Positions 52,389 through 62,076 are shown, numbered from the stretch's first letter. The stretch: 64,000 bases of DNA from Cytophagaceae bacterium (GCA_002710685.1 PALD01000069.1:1-64000), one strand, 5' to 3'. Notes: generated by a model from the sequence alone, not told the origin. Program-made: numbers and translations.

Positions 52389-53959
52389 AACGTTTGTAGT
52401 TCTGGGTGAAGGTTGATTTTTTCAATTTTGGCTGTAGCCAAACTATCTTTATAAATATCCAGCAACATCTGGTCTTCAATGATTGAGGTTGCTGTGTTTA
52501 TGTCTTCGGCAAAGACGCGGTCACGCTCTGCAAAATCAACGTGTTTGCGTATTTCCGCATGTACTTTTTCCAAGAAGGGACTCGATTTGAGGTTGCCCTT
52601 AAAATCAAATGCCTGCGCTGCGGTGAGCATCTCGATGGCCAGTATTTTTTCAACGTTTTCAATAACCTCCATTGCCTTGCGACCACTTATGGAGCCCATG
52701 CTCACGTGGTCTTCCTGCCCCAGTGATGTGGGTATGCTGTCAGCACTTGCGGGATGGCAAAGGCCCTTGTTTTCACTGGCAAGTGCCGCGCTTGTGTATT
52801 GCAAGATCATGTAGCCGGAGTTTGTGCCCGTTTCATTGAGCAACAATTTTGGTACGTTTGCGTATCGGCCTTCGAGGGCGAGGTAGATGCGGCGGTCAGA
52901 GATATTGCCCAGTTCTGATGCGGCTAACGTGGCATAGTCCAGGGCCATGGCAAGCGGTTGCCCATGAAAATTGCCACCGCTTATGGTGAGGTCCTCGTTA
53001 AAGACAATGGGGTTGTCAGTCACCGCATTGAGTTCTACCTCGAGCAGTTCTTTGAGATGTAGCCAGGTATTGCGCGAAGCACCATGAACCTGGGGCATAC
53101 AGCGCAGGGAGTACGGGTCCTGCACGCGGTCACAATATTTATGGGATACCAAAATCTCTGAACCTTCCACAAAGCTCTTGATTCGGGCAGCTACGAGTTG
53201 ATTGCCCTTGTATGGCCTTAATTCATGAAGTTGCGGCAGAAATGGCCTCGCCGAACCCTGCAAGGCCTCGAGCATCAGAGCCCCGATGATATCAGCTTGA
53301 TTTAAAAGCGAGTCCAGGCCTTCAATGACCTTTACCGCGTGCGCCGCGATGAACTGTGTGCCGTTGATGAGGGCGAGGCCTTCCTTGGGCTTTAGGGCAA
53401 CGGGGTCAAGCCCAAATGCTTTTAAGACCGGTCCCGTCTTCATGCGCTTGCCCTGATGCTGAACTTCTCCCAGACCTATGAGCGGGAGGAACAAATGTGA
53501 TAAGGGGGCGAGGTCACCACTGGCGCCCACGGAGCCTTTGTGTGGTACTATGGGGATGACATCATTTTCAATATGCCAGATGATGCGGTTGAGCGTTTCT
53601 AAAGAAATACCCGAAAACCCCTGTGCCAGGGCATGTACCTTTAATATCATCATGAGCTTGGCAGTTTCTGGGTCTATGGGACTGCCCACCCCCACGCTGT
53701 GGCTCATTAGGATATTGGTCTGCAATTGCAGGGTCTCATCACGAGAAATCTTTGTGGTACAAAGAGGGCCAAAACCAGTGTTTATGCCATAAACGGCTTC
53801 ATCCTGTGAAGCAATTTTTTTAACGATGGCCTGGCTGGCGCTTACCTTCTCCCGGGATTCCCGGGTAAGTCCAGCCTTGAGGGTGCCTCGTGCAATTGCT
53901 AGGGCTTTACCTGCGGTAAGATGGTCAAGACCGTACTTAAATGTTGTTTCCTGCTCCAT
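52385..53959 (-). CDS. hutH: Histidine ammonia-lyase
   Basis: A 524-residue enzyme, first step of histidine breakdown to urocanate. The MIO prosthetic group forms from Ala-Ser-Gly in GSVGASGDLAPLSHL. Also GINTGFGPLCTTKIS and NPIVFNEDLTISGGNFHGQP. First gene of the hutH-I-U-G operon. No HutC or cupin-type regulator is next to it; the promoter region is the 120 bp upstream. Confidence 0.97.
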   Translation of the reverse strand: MEQETTFKYGLDHLTAGKALAIARGTLKAGLTRESREKVSASQAIVKKIASQDEAVYGINTGFGPLCTTKISRDETLQLQTNILMSHSVGVGSPIDPETAKLMMILKVHALAQGFSGISLETLNRIIWHIENDVIPIVPHKGSVGASGDLAPLSHLFLPLIGLGEVQHQGKRMKTGPVLKAFGLDPVALKPKEGLALINGTQFIAAHAVKVIEGLDSLLNQADIIGALMLEALQGSARPFLPQLHELRPYKGNQLVAARIKSFVEGSEILVSHKYCDRVQDPYSLRCMPQVHGASRNTWLHLKELLEVELNAVTDNPIVFNEDLTISGGNFHGQPLAMALDYATLAASELGNISDRRIYLALEGRYANVPKLLLNETGTNSGYMILQYTSAALASENKGLCHPASADSIPTSLGQEDHVSMGSISGRKAMEVIENVEKILAIEMLTAAQAFDFKGNLKSSPFLEKVHAEIRKHVDFAERDRVFAEDINTATSIIEDQMLLDIYKDSLATAKIEKINLHPELQTF

Positions 53960-54080
53960 GAATTTCCATTAAAGGGTTGTAGTACAAAATTAACAATCCT
54001 TTTATGGAATAATTATGGAATCGATAGAAGTTTGAAAAAGTGCTCCAGTTTTATTGTCAATATGGCAATGGCCAGGGCAT

Positions 54081-54602
54081 TTACAATAGTTTTTCGCCAA
54101 TCTCCTTCCAGCTGGTTACCCGCTCAAATCCCGAGGTATGGATGTTGTGAGGCGATGTGAACTGTATGCCGCGGCCATCAAAGGCTTCAAGGTTGTATGC
54201 GCGGTCATCGATAAGTATATCGCCCTTTAAGATATGTTTGTGCCCGCAAAGTATGCGGTTTTGCCAAGGTATGAATGGAAAATGCTCATCCAGCCAGTCG
54301 GCTTTTTCGCGCAAGCTGTTTTTAAATTGCATGGCTGCGCTGGCGATATAGACATCGTGTTTCTCATGAAGGGCCCTCAATACTTCTTGGCTATCTGGGA
54401 TGACGGCAAGCTCACGGAAGAAACCGTCTTGATTAGTCTGGTCCCTCAGGTAATCCACGTGCTCCTCTGGGATGGACTGCCACACTTCTTTACCCATGCA
54501 TTCCTCAAGGGTGAGGCATTGCTGTAAATCGCGGTTATACCAGTCTATGTGCGCCATGTAGGTGTCTGCGATCACCTCGTCCATATCTACAAAAATCGTC
54601 AT
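54081..54602 (-). CDS. 5'(3')-deoxyribonucleotidase-like HAD hydrolase
   Basis: A 173-residue NT5C-family enzyme: catalytic Asp motif FVDMDEVIADT at residues 4-14, ASAAMQFKNSLREK, and DILIDDRAYNLEAF near the end. It dephosphorylates deoxynucleoside monophosphates. The ATG at 54602 matches the family; the frame runs open to 54662. No linked gene. Confidence 0.9.
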   Translation of the reverse strand: MTIFVDMDEVIADTYMAHIDWYNRDLQQCLTLEECMGKEVWQSIPEEHVDYLRDQTNQDGFFRELAVIPDSQEVLRALHEKHDVYIASAAMQFKNSLREKADWLDEHFPFIPWQNRILCGHKHILKGDILIDDRAYNLEAFDGRGIQFTSPHNIHTSGFERVTSWKEIGEKLL

Positions 54603-54724
54603 TTTATGTACTGTTTTTAAGTGGGCAAAAATAAGAACTTTATATGAAGTCCATGTCAACAAATGATTAAATGAGAAGCATTGGCCCTAGAGGGGTAATG
54701 GTTTGATAATGTTTAAAATGATCA

Positions 54725-54750
54725 TTGATTTTCATAAAATTATATATTTG
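54725..54750 (+). promoter_or_regulatory. Probable promoter of the endonuclease gene
   Basis: TATATTTG at 54743-54750 is a clear -7 box, 17 bp before the ATG at 54767. The nearest TTG (54725-54727) is 15 bp upstream, closer than usual. Confidence 0.4.
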
Positions 54751-54766
54751 CGAAAAATACCCCTCT

Positions 54767-56722
54767 ATGAAAAGAATAACTACCCTATTGCTCTTTGTGT
54801 TTCCATTTTTTTTTGGCTATAGCCAAATAGTGATTAACGAACTTGACTGTGACAGCCAGGGGGTTGATGATATGGAGTTTATTGAGCTGAAGACTGATAC
54901 TCCCCACATGGCACTTGATGGTTATGTGGTGGTTTTTTTTAATGGAAGCAACAGCGGTGGAGATAGCAGTTATTTTACCGTAAGCCTTGATGGTTATACC
55001 TCAGACATCAACGGGATCCTATTGATAGGAAGCACCACGGTGTCGCCCGTTCCACAACTAATCATATCGGCAAATACCATACAAAATGGAGCTGATGCCG
55101 TTGCCGTTTATGCAGGGAGTTACCACGACTTTCCCGAAGGTACTCTTGCCACGACTGACAATCTTATCGATGCCCTTGTCTATGATACCAGTGACGCTGA
55201 TGATACAGGATTGATGAACCTGCTGGGGGTAAATGAACAGGTCAATGAAAACGAGAACGGTAAAAAAGATACCGAGTCTATACAGCGCAATAGTGATGGT
55301 ACGTATACCGTCAAGGCACCCACACCTCGTAGAACCAATGATGGGAGTGGCGTCAACGTGAACGGCATCACCTTTTCTGTGGCTCAAGAACACTATGACG
55401 AGGGTGAATCCTTCATGATTGATTTTATGGTTGAAGAAGCCGTGAGTGATGACACAACTATAGATTTTTCTTTAATTAATGGTGGGTTTGACACGGCAGA
55501 TTTTACAGGAGCCACCTCAGTTATTATCCCCGCAGGAACCACGACCTCGAGCGTGACCATCACCTTGGTGGATGATAGTGATGATGAAGGTGATGAGGAG
55601 CTGCTCATAAAATTTGATAATCTCCCTGAAGACCTTGTGCCGCTGCGCGATCAGGTAATCATAAGGGTCGTTGACAATGATTTTACCACGGCAGGTTTTG
55701 GTACCCCGCTTGCCCCCACCCATGGCCTTGTTTCCAGCACGGCAACTGCCGGATATTACCAGGGCATAGATGGACTTGCGGGCGACCAGTTAAAACAGGC
55801 CATCCAGGATATTATTGCTGATCCCGAAATCGTGCGCGAGCAGACCTATGCTGATATCATAGATATCCTCAAAGAGGCCGATGAAAACCCCGCAAACAGT
55901 AATCAAGTTTGGCTGGTCTATACAGAGCAGGGGAGGGCAAAACTTGATTTTCAAAGCACCAGCGACGGCACGGGCAAGTGGAACAGGGAGCATACCTACC
56001 CCCGCAGCCGTGGTGGTTTTTATAGCATAGAAGAAGATGAAATTGCTGACGGCAAGGACATTTATGTAACCACCAATGCAGATTCACTACGTCACGGAAA
56101 CTCAGATGCACATGCCCTGAGAGCGGTAGATTTTACGGCTAACAGTACCCGGAACAACTCAAACTATGGCGAGTACACCGGCCCACAAGGAACGGCAGGT
56201 AGTTTTTATGGCGATGTGGCAAGAAGTGTGTTCTACATGGCTGTGCGCTACAATGGCCTGCAAGTGGTCAATGGCTTCCCGGCTGATGGGGTTGAGGGGC
56301 AACTGGGCGACCTGGCCACCCTGCTCGAGTGGCACCGTAACGACCCGCCTGATGATTTTGAGATGAACCGCAACAACGTGGTAGAGAACTGGCAGTTCAA
56401 TAGAAATCCCTTTATAGATAACCCAGACCTGGTGGAATATATTTGGGGAGACAAGGTAGGGCAGGAGTATACCCTCGCTACACAAGATGTGGGCCTAGCT
56501 GCAAAAACCGAACTGTATCCAAACCCATCCCTGGGGCAAATCAAGATTACAGGCTTTACTGGGACTGGTGACCTTAAACTGGTAGATCTTAACGGAAGGA
56601 TCCTCCAACATAAAAAAATCACCGCGGGGCAACCCATTGAATTAAATGTTTCCACCGGTATCTACATCGTGCAGCTCCAGGCAGAAGATGGTAAGGTGAC
56701 AAAAAAGCTTATCGTGCGCTAG
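54767..56722 (+). CDS. T9SS-exported endonuclease I with lamin-tail and Calx-beta domains
   Basis: A 651-residue multidomain protein. Signal peptide (1-20), lamin-tail domain (about 20-150; IVINELDCDSQGVDDMEFIEL), Calx-beta domain (about 210-320; GITFSVAQEHYDEGESFMIDF ... VVDNDF), endonuclease I domain (about 330-560) with the His-Me-finger WNREHTYPRSRG and RHGNSDAHALRAVD, and a C-terminal type IX sorting domain (LYPNPSLGQIKITG ... KLIVR). It should cut extracellular DNA for phosphate or nucleotides. The ATG at 54767 is chosen because the signal peptide begins there. Confidence 0.9.
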   Translation: MKRITTLLLFVFPFFFGYSQIVINELDCDSQGVDDMEFIELKTDTPHMALDGYVVVFFNGSNSGGDSSYFTVSLDGYTSDINGILLIGSTTVSPVPQLIISANTIQNGADAVAVYAGSYHDFPEGTLATTDNLIDALVYDTSDADDTGLMNLLGVNEQVNENENGKKDTESIQRNSDGTYTVKAPTPRRTNDGSGVNVNGITFSVAQEHYDEGESFMIDFMVEEAVSDDTTIDFSLINGGFDTADFTGATSVIIPAGTTTSSVTITLVDDSDDEGDEELLIKFDNLPEDLVPLRDQVIIRVVDNDFTTAGFGTPLAPTHGLVSSTATAGYYQGIDGLAGDQLKQAIQDIIADPEIVREQTYADIIDILKEADENPANSNQVWLVYTEQGRAKLDFQSTSDGTGKWNREHTYPRSRGGFYSIEEDEIADGKDIYVTTNADSLRHGNSDAHALRAVDFTANSTRNNSNYGEYTGPQGTAGSFYGDVARSVFYMAVRYNGLQVVNGFPADGVEGQLGDLATLLEWHRNDPPDDFEMNRNNVVENWQFNRNPFIDNPDLVEYIWGDKVGQEYTLATQDVGLAAKTELYPNPSLGQIKITGFTGTGDLKLVDLNGRILQHKKITAGQPIELNVSTGIYIVQLQAEDGKVTKKLIVR

Positions 56723-56764
56723 CACGTTTTAAAACTGTATTTTTAAGCTTAAGCTTATCGGTAC

Positions 56765-57058
56765 ATGTTTAGATTCTACATTGATGTTACCAAGTTTGCC
56801 CTGGCGTTCTGCACCTTGCTCGTCCCGCTTATGGGGGTTTTACAGGGTATCCTGGTTTTTGGGATTTTTGGGACACCCCTGGGGCTGATAGGGTTTTATC
56901 AGTTTCATAAAAGCGAATTTTTTACCTATTACAACCTGGGCCATACAAAGCGGGAACTCATTCTCAAGACCTGGATGTTCAACCTTATCCTGATGATTCC
57001 GTTGTTTTTGCTCTATCTACTGGGTAGTTGGGTCAAAAACCTAATCCTATTGCCATGA
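56765..57058 (+). CDS. Small membrane protein of an ABC unit
   Basis: A 97-residue protein with two long hydrophobic segments (about 12-45 and 68-92) and a short charged loop GHTKRELILKTW between them. Its stop overlaps the start of an ABC ATPase gene by four bases (ATGA), so it is probably the membrane partner. The family is not recognised. It resembles a minimal, split permease half; a second membrane subunit is not present. Confidence 0.65.
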   Translation: MFRFYIDVTKFALAFCTLLVPLMGVLQGILVFGIFGTPLGLIGFYQFHKSEFFTYYNLGHTKRELILKTWMFNLILMIPLFLLYLLGSWVKNLILLP

Positions 57059-57741
57059 ATGAAATGGTCGTCAAGAATGTACAAAAGGCCTATGGAGGCA
57101 GGACAATACTGCAGCAAATAGGTTTTCGCTTAAAGCGAAATGAAATTCTGGGTATTTTTGGCAGGAATGGTTGTGGCAAGAGTACCCTTTTGCAAATTCT
57201 TTATGGCACCATAAAGGCAGATGAGTTACTTGTGGAGTTTGATGCACGGCCCTATGAATCTGATTATGGTAAATGGGGAAAAAACACAATAATAAAACAG
57301 CGCTTGATAGGGTATTTGCCCCAGTTTTCTTTTTTGCCGGCGGGCATGCGGGTCTATAATGTAATCCCGTTGTTTTATCCCGGGGGTGAGGAGCAGGACA
57401 GGATTTTTAACGCACCACGCCTCGCCAGGTTTTCAAAGAAGAAGGTAGGAGAACTCTCTATAGGTGAGCGGCGATATCTAGAAATTCAGCTGGTGGGCAA
57501 TCTCGACCATCCATTTCTGTTTCTGGATGAACCCTTTAGCATGGTTGAGCCGCTCTATGCCGAGGTAATCACTCAGTTATTGCAGGTATTGAAGCAGCGC
57601 AAAGGCATTATCATAACTGATCATTATTATGAAGAGGTATGGAAAGTGGCGACCGTAAAAAAGGTGCTTGTCAATGCCAGGCTCCATGATGTTCATGAAA
57701 AGGAAGACTTGGTAAGGCTGGGGTATCTTAGTACGCTTTGA
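57055..57741 (+). CDS. ABC transporter ATP-binding protein
   Basis: A 228-residue ATPase: Walker A GIFGRNGCGKSTLLQIL, Q-loop IGYLPQFSFLPAG, signature ELSIGERRYLEIQLV (SIGE instead of SGGQ), Walker B PFLFLDEPFSMVEP, and the His of TDHYYEEV. All catalytic residues are in place. The start at ATG 57055 is in the overlap with the small membrane gene; a TTTTCGCTTAAAGCGAAA palindrome sits at its 5' part (57123-57140). Substrate unknown. Confidence 0.85.
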   Translation: MNEMVVKNVQKAYGGRTILQQIGFRLKRNEILGIFGRNGCGKSTLLQILYGTIKADELLVEFDARPYESDYGKWGKNTIIKQRLIGYLPQFSFLPAGMRVYNVIPLFYPGGEEQDRIFNAPRLARFSKKKVGELSIGERRYLEIQLVGNLDHPFLFLDEPFSMVEPLYAEVITQLLQVLKQRKGIIITDHYYEEVWKVATVKKVLVNARLHDVHEKEDLVRLGYLSTL

Positions 57742-57916
57742 GAAGGGTTGTGTCACGGTAGATCAACAATTGTATACCTCATATCATCTTTTTATCAGAA
57801 ATGGTTAAGTATTTGATCAAGGTCAGAAAATAACGGGTGCCCTACCTAAAATGGAAATCATCAATCTTTTTTATGAGCATATTTTTTTGTAATATGATAG
57901 GATTATCCCATCGTTT

Positions 57917-58651
57917 ATGAAAGATAATTTTTCTGGTCACGCAGCAGATTATGCCAAGTACAGGCCCACATATCCCGAGGGTTTGTACAGGTACCTGTTT
58001 TCGCTTGTCGCGGAAAAGAACAATGCCTGGGACTGTGGTACCGGCAATGGCCAGGTCGCCGTGCACCTTGCCACGACCTTTAACCATGTACTGGCCACAG
58101 ATTTAAGTGAAGAGCAACTTGCCGAAGCCCCAAAGATGGACAATATCGTGTACAGAAAACAGACCGCCGAGGAGCGTTTTTCGCCGGAAGGCAAATATGA
58201 CCTCATAACCGTGGCACAAGCAGTACACTGGTTTGATTTTGACAGGTTTTATGATAATGTGCGGCAGGTGCTCCATCCTAAGGGGAGGCTTGCGGTTTTT
58301 GGCTATGGGCTCATGCAGGTCCATGGCCCCATCGATACGGTGGTTCAATATTTTTATAAAGAGGTCACTGATGCTTACTGGGACCCCGAGCGTAAATACC
58401 TGGATGATGGCTATACCACGATACCGTTTCCATTTAAGGAAGAAATAGTGCCCACGCTCCATATCAAGGTGAGCTGGACACGGGAGCAGTTCTTGCAGTA
58501 TCTCAACACGTGGTCAGCCGTGAAGCATTTTATTGAGCAGGAAGGTTCCAATCCACTGGATTTGATTATTGATGATGTGGAGAAATCCTGGGGCAGCGAA
58601 GAAATGCTGGAGTTCAGGTTTCCGTTGCTCTTGCGCGTGGGCAGGCTTTAA
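57917..58651 (+). CDS. Class I SAM-dependent methyltransferase
   Basis: A 244-residue methyltransferase_11/25-type enzyme. Motif I is AWDCGTGNGQVAVHLATTF, motif II ATDLSEEQLAEA and motif IV FDLITVAQAVHWFDFDRFYD. The opening MKDNFSGHAADYAKYRPTYP is typical of this group, often of trans-aconitate or small-acid methyltransferases. Substrate unknown. Its stop overlaps the convergent photolyase stop by four bases. Confidence 0.9.
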   Translation: MKDNFSGHAADYAKYRPTYPEGLYRYLFSLVAEKNNAWDCGTGNGQVAVHLATTFNHVLATDLSEEQLAEAPKMDNIVYRKQTAEERFSPEGKYDLITVAQAVHWFDFDRFYDNVRQVLHPKGRLAVFGYGLMQVHGPIDTVVQYFYKEVTDAYWDPERKYLDDGYTTIPFPFKEEIVPTLHIKVSWTREQFLQYLNTWSAVKHFIEQEGSNPLDLIIDDVEKSWGSEEMLEFRFPLLLRVGRL

Positions 58652-59958
58652 GCTATACCTTCTTTATAGGTTTTTAGGGCGCGCTCACGGGCTTCTTTAT
58701 GGTCAACCATCTTTTCAGGATATTCCCCAGTGCCATACTCTGGGATGAATTTTTTGATGTATTTCTTATCCTTGTCAAATTTATCCACCTGCGTCATGGG
58801 GTTGAAGATCCTAAAATACGGTGCGGCGTCAACGCCACTGCCCGCTGCCCATTGCCAGTTGCCCACATTGCTGGCCTGTTCATAATCAAGTAGTTTTTCG
58901 GCAAAATAGGCTTCGCCCCAGCGCCAGTCTATCAATAAATGCTTACATAAAAAACTGGCAACTACCATGCGCACCCGGTTGTGCATGTACCCGGTAGTGT
59001 TTAACTGCCGCATACCGGCATCTACCATGGCATAACCGGTCTTGCCTTCTTTCCACTTTTCAAAATCCTTCTTGCTCCTGCGCCATTGCACCCGGTCATA
59101 TTTTTTATGGAAAGCTTTATTGACGGTCTCGGGAAAATGATAGAGAATCTGCATGAAAAACTCCCGCCATATCAATTCCTGGAGAAAGGTCTTGTTGTTT
59201 TCGGCGTAAGCCTTCTTGACCATCTTGCGCACGCTCACGGTACCAAATCTAAGGTGCGGTCCCAGCCGCGAAGTCCCCCCAGAAATAGCTGGAAAGTTGC
59301 GTGTGTCTTCATACCCCTTGATGAGCGAGGGGCTCACGTCATACTCTGGCACCTTGAGCGATGAGGTATTGAAGCCCATGTCGCCCAGGCTTAGGTTGGG
59401 CAACCGCGAATTTTGCACTAGGTTATCGAGGTATTGGCTTGTATAGTGAATCTTGAGGTGTTGCCCTGGGTCAAATTGTGATTTCCACTGTTTCATGAAG
59501 GGTGTGTACACCACATAGGGGTCGCCATCGCTTTTTGTGATATCGTCCTTTTCAAAAATCACCTGGTCCTTGAAGGTGTGCAACTCAATGTCATTGTCGT
59601 TGAGCAGCTTACCTACCTGCTCATCGCGCTGGCGTGCATAAGGCTCATAATCATGGTTTGTGTATACTGCCCCTATGTGATGATCTTTAATTAGCTTTCG
59701 CCAAATTTCTTCTGGTTTCCCATGATACATGGCGATGGAACTGCCCTGCTCATCCTGCAATTGCTTGCGCATTTTTTGCAGGGTCTCATAGATAAAGGTC
59801 ACACGTGCATCATCTTCAGGAAGTTCATCCAGGATTTCTGAATCAAAAATAAAGATAGGCATGAGGGGCGCATCGCCCTTAAGTGCCTTGAGGAACCCCA
59901 CATTGTCATCAAGTCTTAAATCTCTCCTAAACCAGAATATGTTTATCGTATCAGCCAT
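58648..59958 (-). CDS. phr: Deoxyribodipyrimidine photolyase
   Basis: A 436-residue photolyase/cryptochrome. N-terminal photoantenna domain (INIFWFRRDLRLDDNVG) and C-terminal FAD domain with TSRLGPHLRFGTVSVRK, LIWREFFMQILYHFP and the Trp chain/DNA motif GNWQWAAGSGVDAAPYFRIFNP. It repairs pyrimidine dimers with blue light. Followed leftward by an SRPBCC gene, a pairing usual in Flavobacteriia. Confidence 0.95.
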   Translation of the reverse strand: MADTINIFWFRRDLRLDDNVGFLKALKGDAPLMPIFIFDSEILDELPEDDARVTFIYETLQKMRKQLQDEQGSSIAMYHGKPEEIWRKLIKDHHIGAVYTNHDYEPYARQRDEQVGKLLNDNDIELHTFKDQVIFEKDDITKSDGDPYVVYTPFMKQWKSQFDPGQHLKIHYTSQYLDNLVQNSRLPNLSLGDMGFNTSSLKVPEYDVSPSLIKGYEDTRNFPAISGGTSRLGPHLRFGTVSVRKMVKKAYAENNKTFLQELIWREFFMQILYHFPETVNKAFHKKYDRVQWRRSKKDFEKWKEGKTGYAMVDAGMRQLNTTGYMHNRVRMVVASFLCKHLLIDWRWGEAYFAEKLLDYEQASNVGNWQWAAGSGVDAAPYFRIFNPMTQVDKFDKDKKYIKKFIPEYGTGEYPEKMVDHKEARERALKTYKEGIA

Positions 59959-59964
59959 TTTGTA

Positions 59965-60450
59965 TTATTTATGAGTCGTTTTCGCGAAAGCATATTGCCC
60001 AAAAATATCTTCGAGTTTTTTCTTTCTGTAGGCAAAGATTTCCTCTATTTTTTTGCGCACCAGCATACCGTGCATGAGTTGGCCCAAAATACCCAAGGGC
60101 AGCTTGTAATCTATGATATCTTCCATCTCCACGCCCCCGTCAATAGGCTTGATAAAATGCTTGTGGTGCCATAGGGAATAGGGCCCAAAGCGCTGTTCAT
60201 CTACAAAATAATGCTTGTTCATGACATGGGTAATCTCAGTGACCCACTTGGTCTTGATCCCCGCAATGGGCGACACATGGTATTCAATAATCTGGCCCGG
60301 GTACATGGCGCGGTTAGCTCCTGAAACGATGTCAAAGCCCATGTAGTCTGGGGTAATCACCTTTAAGTTTTGAGGGGCTGAAAGAAAATCCCAGGCTTCA
60401 TCAACCGTGATGGGCAGGTTCTGTTTTTTATGTAGGCGGTATAGCTTCAT
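59965..60450 (-). CDS. SRPBCC-family protein (cyclase/START-like)
   Basis: A 161-residue helix-grip protein: AWDFLSAPQNLKVITPDYMGFDIVSG, YHVSPIAGIKTKWVTEITHV, FGPYSLWHHKHFI and DIIDYKLPLGILGQLMHGMLV. Related to CapK/YfiR-type SRPBCC proteins next to photolyases. It lies six bases upstream of photolyase and is read in the same direction, so the two form a light-stress operon. Confidence 0.85.
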   Translation of the reverse strand: MKLYRLHKKQNLPITVDEAWDFLSAPQNLKVITPDYMGFDIVSGANRAMYPGQIIEYHVSPIAGIKTKWVTEITHVMNKHYFVDEQRFGPYSLWHHKHFIKPIDGGVEMEDIIDYKLPLGILGQLMHGMLVRKKIEEIFAYRKKKLEDIFGQYAFAKTTHK

Positions 60451-60534
60451 CGTTTACGGGATGATGTGTAATCATTTTTCCGTAAAGATAAATGTCATTT
60501 TGTTTAAAGAAATTATATTTTAGTTAAACAAAAT

Positions 60535-60903
60535 TTAAATCTCTACCAGGTGTATCGTTGCCCATTGTACGGCATCGTCCAGCGTGGTAAAAAATGCATA
60601 GGGATTGTTGAAGTTCTGTTGTTCTTGCCATAGCACATTGCGGTCATAATCTTCATGGGCCACCACGGCCACTGCCACAAGATTGGGCATGGTGGTCTTG
60701 AAAAATCTAGGGTCTATCTTTATTTCTTCTTCACGATTGTTGATGAGTACAAATCTATTGTTCTGATAAAATTTAGCAAGATGGCTCCTTACTTCAGTAA
60801 CCACTGATTTTTTTAGGGTTGCCATGTTGAAATAGGTGACGATGGCATAATTTTCATGCATTATCAACTTATAAAAAGGAGAGAGAACTGTTTCAGCGGG
60901 CAT
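60535..60903 (-). CDS. Hypothetical protein
   Basis: A 122-residue soluble protein with an alternating alpha/beta pattern (NYAIVTYFNMATLKKSVVTEVRSHLAKFY, NRFVLINNREEEIKIDPRFF, NLVAVAVVAHEDYDRNV). It recalls small STAS/SpoIIAA-like domains, but I do not recognise the family. It has its own space on both sides. Confidence 0.6.
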   Translation of the reverse strand: MPAETVLSPFYKLIMHENYAIVTYFNMATLKKSVVTEVRSHLAKFYQNNRFVLINNREEEIKIDPRFFKTTMPNLVAVAVVAHEDYDRNVLWQEQQNFNNPYAFFTTLDDAVQWATIHLVEI

Positions 60904-61121
60904 ATGTAATGAAGATTATTGTTCTCAAATAGGTTGACTTTATATGTATCCCGAAACACCTTTACGGATTGTACTAAGATAAATAATATCCTATTTTATT
61001 TTAAGTTTTTATTAACGTTTTTAAAGCCCCATATTATAATTATGAAATCCTTATTTTTAAGCAGTTTTTAGGCGATGGTACTTGATATATTATCAACACA
61101 CCTTTTAAATTATTAATAATC

Positions 61122-61967
61122 ATGAAATATTTTTCGAGCGTATTTTTAATGCTTCTTTTTGTAACGTTTACCGTAGAGGCACAAATCAATATCCCGGCAC
61201 CGAGCCCCGCGGCGAGTTTGACTCAAGTGGTGGGCCTTACAGATGTATCTTTATCGTATTCAAGACCTAATATGCGGGGCAGGAAAATCTTTGGCGACCT
61301 GGTTCCTTATGGCAGGATATGGCGTACAGGTGCCAATGCCACGACAAAGCTCACGGTAGATCGTGCTATTTCAATCAATGATAAAACATTGAAGCCAGGT
61401 ACGTACAGCATCTACACCATCCCGCAAGAAGATGTGTGGGAGGTGGTGTTTTATACTGACCCTAGCAATCCGCTCATAGCTGAGTTTGATGAATCAAAGG
61501 TTGCCCTGCGCATCAACGCAGAGGCCATGAATCTGGATTATGCTTTTGAAACCTTCACGATACTTATAGAAGATGTGACCTCTAACGGGGCCACACTGGG
61601 CCTCTTATGGGAAAACACCTATGTAGGTATCCCGTTCAAGGTGGGGACGGATGAAGAAGTGATGGCGAGCATAGACGCAACATTAAACGGGCCTTCTGCC
61701 GGTGATTATTACAATGCGGCAGTGTATTACCTCAATAGTGATAAGGATATTTCAAAAGCTAAAGAATGGATGGACAAGGCCATGGAGATGACCGAAACCC
61801 CCATGTTCTGGCAACTGCGTCAGCAATCGCTTATTTTGGCAAAAGCCGGGGATATAAAAGGCGCCATTGCAGCTGCAAAAGCTTCACTGGAAGGGGCAAA
61901 AAAAGCTGGGAACAAGGATTATATCAAGATGAATGAAGATGCCCTTAAAGAATGGGGTGCTAAATAA
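61122..61967 (+). CDS. DUF2911 domain protein, exported
   Basis: A 281-residue protein with a signal peptide (to about residue 21). The DUF2911 domain (about 25-190; PAPSPAASLTQVVGLTDVSLSYSRP, FGDLVPYGRIWRTGANATTKLT) is a beta-sandwich found in Bacteroidota; a TPR-like pair follows (SKAKEWMDKAMEMTETP, GDIKGAIAAAKASLEGAKKAGN). Function unknown; probably periplasmic. Confidence 0.88.
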   Translation: MKYFSSVFLMLLFVTFTVEAQINIPAPSPAASLTQVVGLTDVSLSYSRPNMRGRKIFGDLVPYGRIWRTGANATTKLTVDRAISINDKTLKPGTYSIYTIPQEDVWEVVFYTDPSNPLIAEFDESKVALRINAEAMNLDYAFETFTILIEDVTSNGATLGLLWENTYVGIPFKVGTDEEVMASIDATLNGPSAGDYYNAAVYYLNSDKDISKAKEWMDKAMEMTETPMFWQLRQQSLILAKAGDIKGAIAAAKASLEGAKKAGNKDYIKMNEDALKEWGAK

Positions 61968-61989
61968 GGTATTTTTTTTTTGAGTGATG

Positions 61990-62023
61990 AACCGTCTCCA
62001 TAAGGGGACGGTTTCTTTATTTT
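61990..62023 (+). terminator. Terminator of the DUF2911 gene
   Basis: AACCGTCTCC (61990-61999), loop ATAA, GGGGACGGTT (62004-62013), then TCTTTATTTT; a 10-bp stem with one G-T pair. Confidence 0.8.
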
Positions 62024-62041
62024 GCCCCATACGATTTTAAA

Positions 62042-62070
62042 TTGCATGAGGCATAGTTTTCTTACCTTTG
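62042..62070 (+). promoter_or_regulatory. Promoter of recR, six bases before the start codon
   Basis: TTG (62042-62044), 18 bp, TACCTTTG (62063-62070), a near-perfect Bacteroidota promoter. The ATG of recR is at 62077, so transcription would begin at or next to the start codon. Confidence 0.6.
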
Positions 62071-62076
62071 CCCCCT

